From: Candidatus Poribacteria bacterium
Lineage (GTDB): Bacteria; Poribacteria; WGA-4E; WGA-3G
Length of the DNA stretch: 64,000 nucleotides
Reading direction: 5' to 3'
Assembly: GCA_028824685.1 (NCBI GenBank)
Contig: JAPPCZ010000034.1
Span: forward strand, 124,001-188,000
This document shows, piece after piece, positions 60,716 through 64,000 of the stretch. Numbering within the stretch: the stretch's first letter is position 1; every line of letters begins with the position of its first letter. The notes beneath the pieces are model-generated. The model searched no databases. It was given only the letters and a program-made list of their open reading frames with translations, and had not been told where the DNA came from. Made by a program: the position numbers and the translations under genes.

Positions 60716-63700
60716 TTATTGGGTTGTAGTCGGTGTTTCATTCTCTTCAGTTTTTTGTAGGTGCTTTGTGAGAATGGCGTTTTTACGTTCGGTGGCTTCG
60801 TCAAGCACGTCTTGTGCCTCGGAGATTTTTGTTTCTAATTGGTCTATTTCTGCAACTAACTGCTGTGGAATATTAGGTGGTGGGACAGGGATTCTATTTA
60901 TTTTCTCCCAAGATGTTCTCGGCAATTGTTGACCACTGACTGTTGTTAACACCTCAGAATTAAATGCTTCAGACAAAAAATAATGTTTATAAAAAGTAGC
61001 CAAGTTTGGGTTATTAGGTCTAAGCACTAATATGTCAGTCGAACAGATTCCGTCTATATTTGCCAAAAATACTTTATTCAAGTTTGGTCTGAGTTTGCCA
61101 TATAAAATGTCACCGATATGAAATACATTTTTATTACTTTTTATGGTGGAATAATCAGTTTGGATGTCTCCTGACAACACACCTGTTTGACTTTCAATAT
61201 TTTCTAAGCCAATATAACAAACGGTTCCGTTTTCTTCTTGTGGGTCAACGACATCAGAAATTTTGTCTACTACTTGGTTTAACGTTGATGTTTTTTCAAC
61301 AGAACTGACTAATTCTTCAATTTCTTGTCTGGCTGCGGAGATGGTTTGGCGGGCCTTGTCAGATTTCTGATCCACTGTTTCACATTCCTTGATAATCACT
61401 CGTTGTTCACTAACTCGCGGTAAAGGAATCTTATATGGTGACAAATTTTCCCTGGTAATTTGAGGCTGTGCCGCACCAGTTATCGTTGAACTGAGATCAC
61501 AAAAGTTTAATATTTCAAATAAATACTTTTTTAATATGTTATCGGTTATTGGCTGAACAACCATGGCATTTCCTGTAATCCATACTTTCGGTTCGGTAAA
61601 ATTAATTGTTCCACATGTTGCCCCTCTGCAAGTAACTACAACCTCGGGTAATTCATGGTTATATTCATTATAATAACCTATAACTCCGTTAGCTCCATAT
61701 ACTTTGTAATCACCTTGTTCTTTTATCTCATGTGATGTAATTGTTTGTGGTTGGTATAATTTACAGATCTCTCCCAACCTCACTAAATCAGATTGTGTTT
61801 CAATGTCAAGATTCACGTTTGGGTTTAGGTTAATGGCTTTATTAAAATCTATACGGCTAAAATCCAACATATCGGTGAGATTGGCATAGTAACAGTGTTC
61901 GGGTAATTCATCAATGGGGTCACCGATAAAGTTGCGTTTAATTGCGTTGTTTATTTTAGTGGGGTTTTTTAAATTATCCGGGTCAAACAGAGGTGTGATT
62001 ATATTTTTGACTGTATCACCTCCAATGTATTTAATGCCTTCTCTACCTTTCGCTTTACTCCACTCGTAACCCAAAAAAGTTTTTTGTTCTCTTTTATCTT
62101 TAGGTGCCTTGACAATCAGGACCTTGTTTTTTTGTGTGTGTGCGAGTATGAAGTAATAGAGTTTTTCTTTTTCTTTGTCGTGTAGATACGCAATAAAATG
62201 TCTCCCTAATTCTTCTGATTTTTCATCATCTGTTTTATCTCTGAAATCCTTAGATTTTTCTATTTTTCCTAATTCTTTATCTGGGTTGAAGTCTTTTTCA
62301 TAGTCCTTGAATATATCGTGTTCCAATAGTCCGGCAATTGGGTCAAGGCTGGTTTGATTAAAGAGTTTTTTATATTCTTTATAAGGAATTTCAATATGTT
62401 TGCAGTATGCTTTTATCAAGTGGTGGTCTCTGTATATTTTCCTCTCCTTATCACCTTCAAAAAAGTTTTTCACTCGATTGTCGTAATGTTCAGCGGATTC
62501 GGGGCTTTGTTTTTTCCGTTTTAGAAAAAGGACGACAGTATTCGTGCCAGTTTCACCAAAGGTTCCACTACCGAGTTGGGCGAGACTTATCAGATCAAAA
62601 TATTTTAATATAATCTCACGGGTGCCCATATGAACCGCATCAACATTGGACAAAATACTGGATGGAACAATCACACCCACTACTCCGTTGGGAGCCATTA
62701 GGTGATGTATCCGTTCTAAAAAGAAGCATTGAATCGTGTTTGTATCGCTATCTTCACCTGTGGCTTGGATAAGTTGATATTGTTGTTTATCGTGCTTGCT
62801 CAAGGTATGTAAGAATCCATCAACGGCAAAGGGTGGATTCGCAACCAAGACATCAAAACCTTCTTTTGTAATTTTGGGGAGATCCGCGAGTGCATCAATG
62901 TCTAATATCTGAATCTGATCTTGTCCGTGCATATAGGCTGCAACTTTTGCGACCTTTGCTAAGCGATCCTCTTTTTCTATACCGAGGGTTTGTTTATAAT
63001 AGAATTCTCTTTTCTCTTCTTCAACTAACGGCATAATTTGATGTGCATATTCATTTAGGAAATGCCCTGAACCACAGGCGAAATCAATCGCTGTAAGTGG
63101 TTCGGTGTTCTCTGCTATTTTTTGCTCAAGTGGCAAGGAACCGACGATGAATTTGCAGATTGGTAGCGGGGTGAAAAATTGTCCTTCGGATTGCTTGACC
63201 CCATCATCAAGAAAGAGTTCAAACATTTCACCTAAAAACTGATTTTGGTTATCTGTTTTGAGTCGTATATTCTGCCACATTTGCACAAGTTCTAAGAGGA
63301 CTTTGGCGTTTCTTTTGAACAGGTCTTCGTTGTGGGTGTCCATCAAGGAAAAAGCGGAGTTGGTGTAAAACTTGAGTTCTCTGAAATATTGTTGTATCTG
63401 TTTTTTGGTGGCGTTAGGGTCATTTCTGACAGTCCAAAATGCGTTGTCAATTTGTTCGTTACTGATGTAGCTGATTGTTTTTCCCAGATATTTATTCATG
63501 CCAATTTGATATAGGTTTTGCAGTCTATCCACAAAATCAAAATAATTGTCATAAGCAATACCTTTCCAAGAGAACTGCAGATCGGTTTTATTGTCCTCTT
63601 CGTCCACCAGTTTGCATAGAAATAGATTGACAAGGACCTCAAAAGCTTGTTCGCGCCGTGCAATGTTGTGTTGTCTTAGAATTGTTCGGAATTTATGATA

Positions 63701-64000
63701 TTGTCCCTCTTTATCATCGGCATCAATAGGGTCGGTGTCGTCTTCAAGTGTGTATTTGTTTTTACCTATGTTGTAGGGTTGTATATTCTCTTCAAAAATA
63801 CCAGTTGTTGTGAATTCCTGTTCGTAGGTTTCACACCAGATAGCGTAGCGGTCTTCAACGTCTGTTGCATCGCTAAAACGGCGTAGTTCATCATTTTGTG
63901 CAATAATATCCTCATTGTCACGGTGTGCAATAATTCTCTGGTCAGTGCTGATATTACCGTCTTCAAAGTCAGAAGCATAAAGACAGAGGTATTGCGTATT
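60716..64000 (-). CDS. Fused type I-like DNA methyltransferase-specificity protein (5' end outside window)
   Basis: The frame is open to the window end, so at least 1094 residues; a GTG at 63607 is internal. The first visible ~130 residues (ending FRTILRQHNIARREQAFEVLVNLFLCKL) precede an HsdM-type N-terminal helical domain. The N6-adenine methylase follows with ESGQFFTP-type SEGQFFTPLPICKFIV, motif I AIDFACGSGHFLNEY and catalytic NPPF (VLVANPPFAV). The C-terminal ~330 residues hold two HsdS-like target-recognition regions (LVRLGEICKLYQP ... ; TLNQVVDKISDVV...) separated by a helical spacer (CETVDQKSDKARQTISAARQEIEELV). M and S in one chain suggests a type IIG/I-like R-M or BREX/phase-type enzyme; whether a nuclease lies upstream cannot be seen. 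Confidence 0.85.
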   Translation of the reverse strand, partial: NTQYLCLYASDFEDGNISTDQRIIAHRDNEDIIAQNDELRRFSDATDVEDRYAIWCETYEQEFTTTGIFEENIQPYNIGKNKYTLEDDTDPIDADDKEGQYHKFRTILRQHNIARREQAFEVLVNLFLCKLVDEEDNKTDLQFSWKGIAYDNYFDFVDRLQNLYQIGMNKYLGKTISYISNEQIDNAFWTVRNDPNATKKQIQQYFRELKFYTNSAFSLMDTHNEDLFKRNAKVLLELVQMWQNIRLKTDNQNQFLGEMFELFLDDGVKQSEGQFFTPLPICKFIVGSLPLEQKIAENTEPLTAIDFACGSGHFLNEYAHQIMPLVEEEKREFYYKQTLGIEKEDRLAKVAKVAAYMHGQDQIQILDIDALADLPKITKEGFDVLVANPPFAVDGFLHTLSKHDKQQYQLIQATGEDSDTNTIQCFFLERIHHLMAPNGVVGVIVPSSILSNVDAVHMGTREIILKYFDLISLAQLGSGTFGETGTNTVVLFLKRKKQSPESAEHYDNRVKNFFEGDKERKIYRDHHLIKAYCKHIEIPYKEYKKLFNQTSLDPIAGLLEHDIFKDYEKDFNPDKELGKIEKSKDFRDKTDDEKSEELGRHFIAYLHDKEKEKLYYFILAHTQKNKVLIVKAPKDKREQKTFLGYEWSKAKGREGIKYIGGDTVKNIITPLFDPDNLKNPTKINNAIKRNFIGDPIDELPEHCYYANLTDMLDFSRIDFNKAINLNPNVNLDIETQSDLVRLGEICKLYQPQTITSHEIKEQGDYKVYGANGVIGYYNEYNHELPEVVVTCRGATCGTINFTEPKVWITGNAMVVQPITDNILKKYLFEILNFCDLSSTITGAAQPQITRENLSPYKIPLPRVSEQRVIIKECETVDQKSDKARQTISAARQEIEELVSSVEKTSTLNQVVDKISDVVDPQEENGTVCYIGLENIESQTGVLSGDIQTDYSTIKSNKNVFHIGDILYGKLRPNLNKVFLANIDGICSTDILVLRPNNPNLATFYKHYFLSEAFNSEVLTTVSGQQLPRTSWEKINRIPVPPPNIPQQLVAEIDQLETKISEAQDVLDEATERKNAILTKHLQKTEENETPTTTQ

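Overview
The window is about 43% GC by eye. It is dominated by a long minus-strand ribosomal-protein superoperon (about 18.0-37.6 kb) set in accessory DNA full of short palindromic repeats. The flanking genes are LamG secreted proteins, a phytanoyl-CoA dioxygenase family protein, SMP-30, Gfo/Idh/MocA, a sugar-phosphate isomerase/epimerase, an RraA-like protein next to an HpcH/HpaI aldolase, and ThuA-like proteins. Together with a recurrent C-terminal 'VEP..KL.TTWG..KS' tail, this mix suggests a Candidatus Poribacteria-type bacterium. It is certainly a Gram-negative-type bacterium, because FadL-like outer-membrane and lipobox proteins are present. The phylum is an inference; no rRNA is present to confirm it.

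Layout. 0-6 kb: the end of a DUF1573-like protein, an exported LolA-like protein, a giant membrane-tethered ECF sigma factor fused to an Asp-box beta-propeller, and an orphan DNA methyltransferase. 5.6-9.4 kb: three kinds of small inverted-repeat elements around hflX, a small zinc-ribbon protein, a TIM-barrel isomerase and tRNA-Leu(CAA). 9.4-17.9 kb: a Xaa-Pro peptidase, small membrane and secreted proteins, tandem LamG paralogues, a triheme membrane cytochrome, a Tyr-rich lipoprotein and an OmpP1/FadL-like porin. 18.0-37.6 kb (minus): rpsL-rpsG-fusA-tuf-rpsJ-rplC-rplD-rplW-rplB-rpsS-rplV-rpsC-rplP-rpmC-rpsQ-rplN-rplX-rplE-rpsN-rpsH-rplF-rplR-rpsE-rplO-secY-rpmJ-rpsM-rpsK-rpsD-rpoA-rplQ. It starts from a consensus promoter with a terminator-like leader hairpin and ends in a bidirectional terminator. 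rpmD, adk, map and infA are absent from it; infA lies at 48.4 kb.

37.8-43.4 kb (minus): a nagA-like amidohydrolase and a ThuA-like protein, then a thymidylate block (folA, lipoprotein, thyA, dut) with SMP-30, then tRNA-Arg(CCG). 43.6-54.3 kb: a Ser/Arg-rich membrane protein with its partner, a PIN-domain toxin-antitoxin-like pair, an EamA transporter, a PhyH dioxygenase, infA-rsgA-GNAT, a region-4-only sigma-like regulator with an unusual duplicated leader, and an oxidoreductase-MFS exporter pair. 54.3-64 kb (minus): an AAA ATPase/PD-(D/E)XK protein, an RraA-like protein, an HpcH aldolase, and an R-M island (a fused methyltransferase-specificity protein running off the window, a small basic protein, and a DUF2280-like coiled-coil protein behind paired 21-bp-spaced operators).

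The most unusual signals are four. (i) The sigma-propeller fusion. (ii) A shared C-terminal motif on secreted proteins of different folds. (iii) Nested mobile palindromes: one repeat inserted in the loop of another, which sits inside a MITE with target-site duplication. (iv) Families of covarying palindromes with constant flanks, some inside the ribosomal operon.
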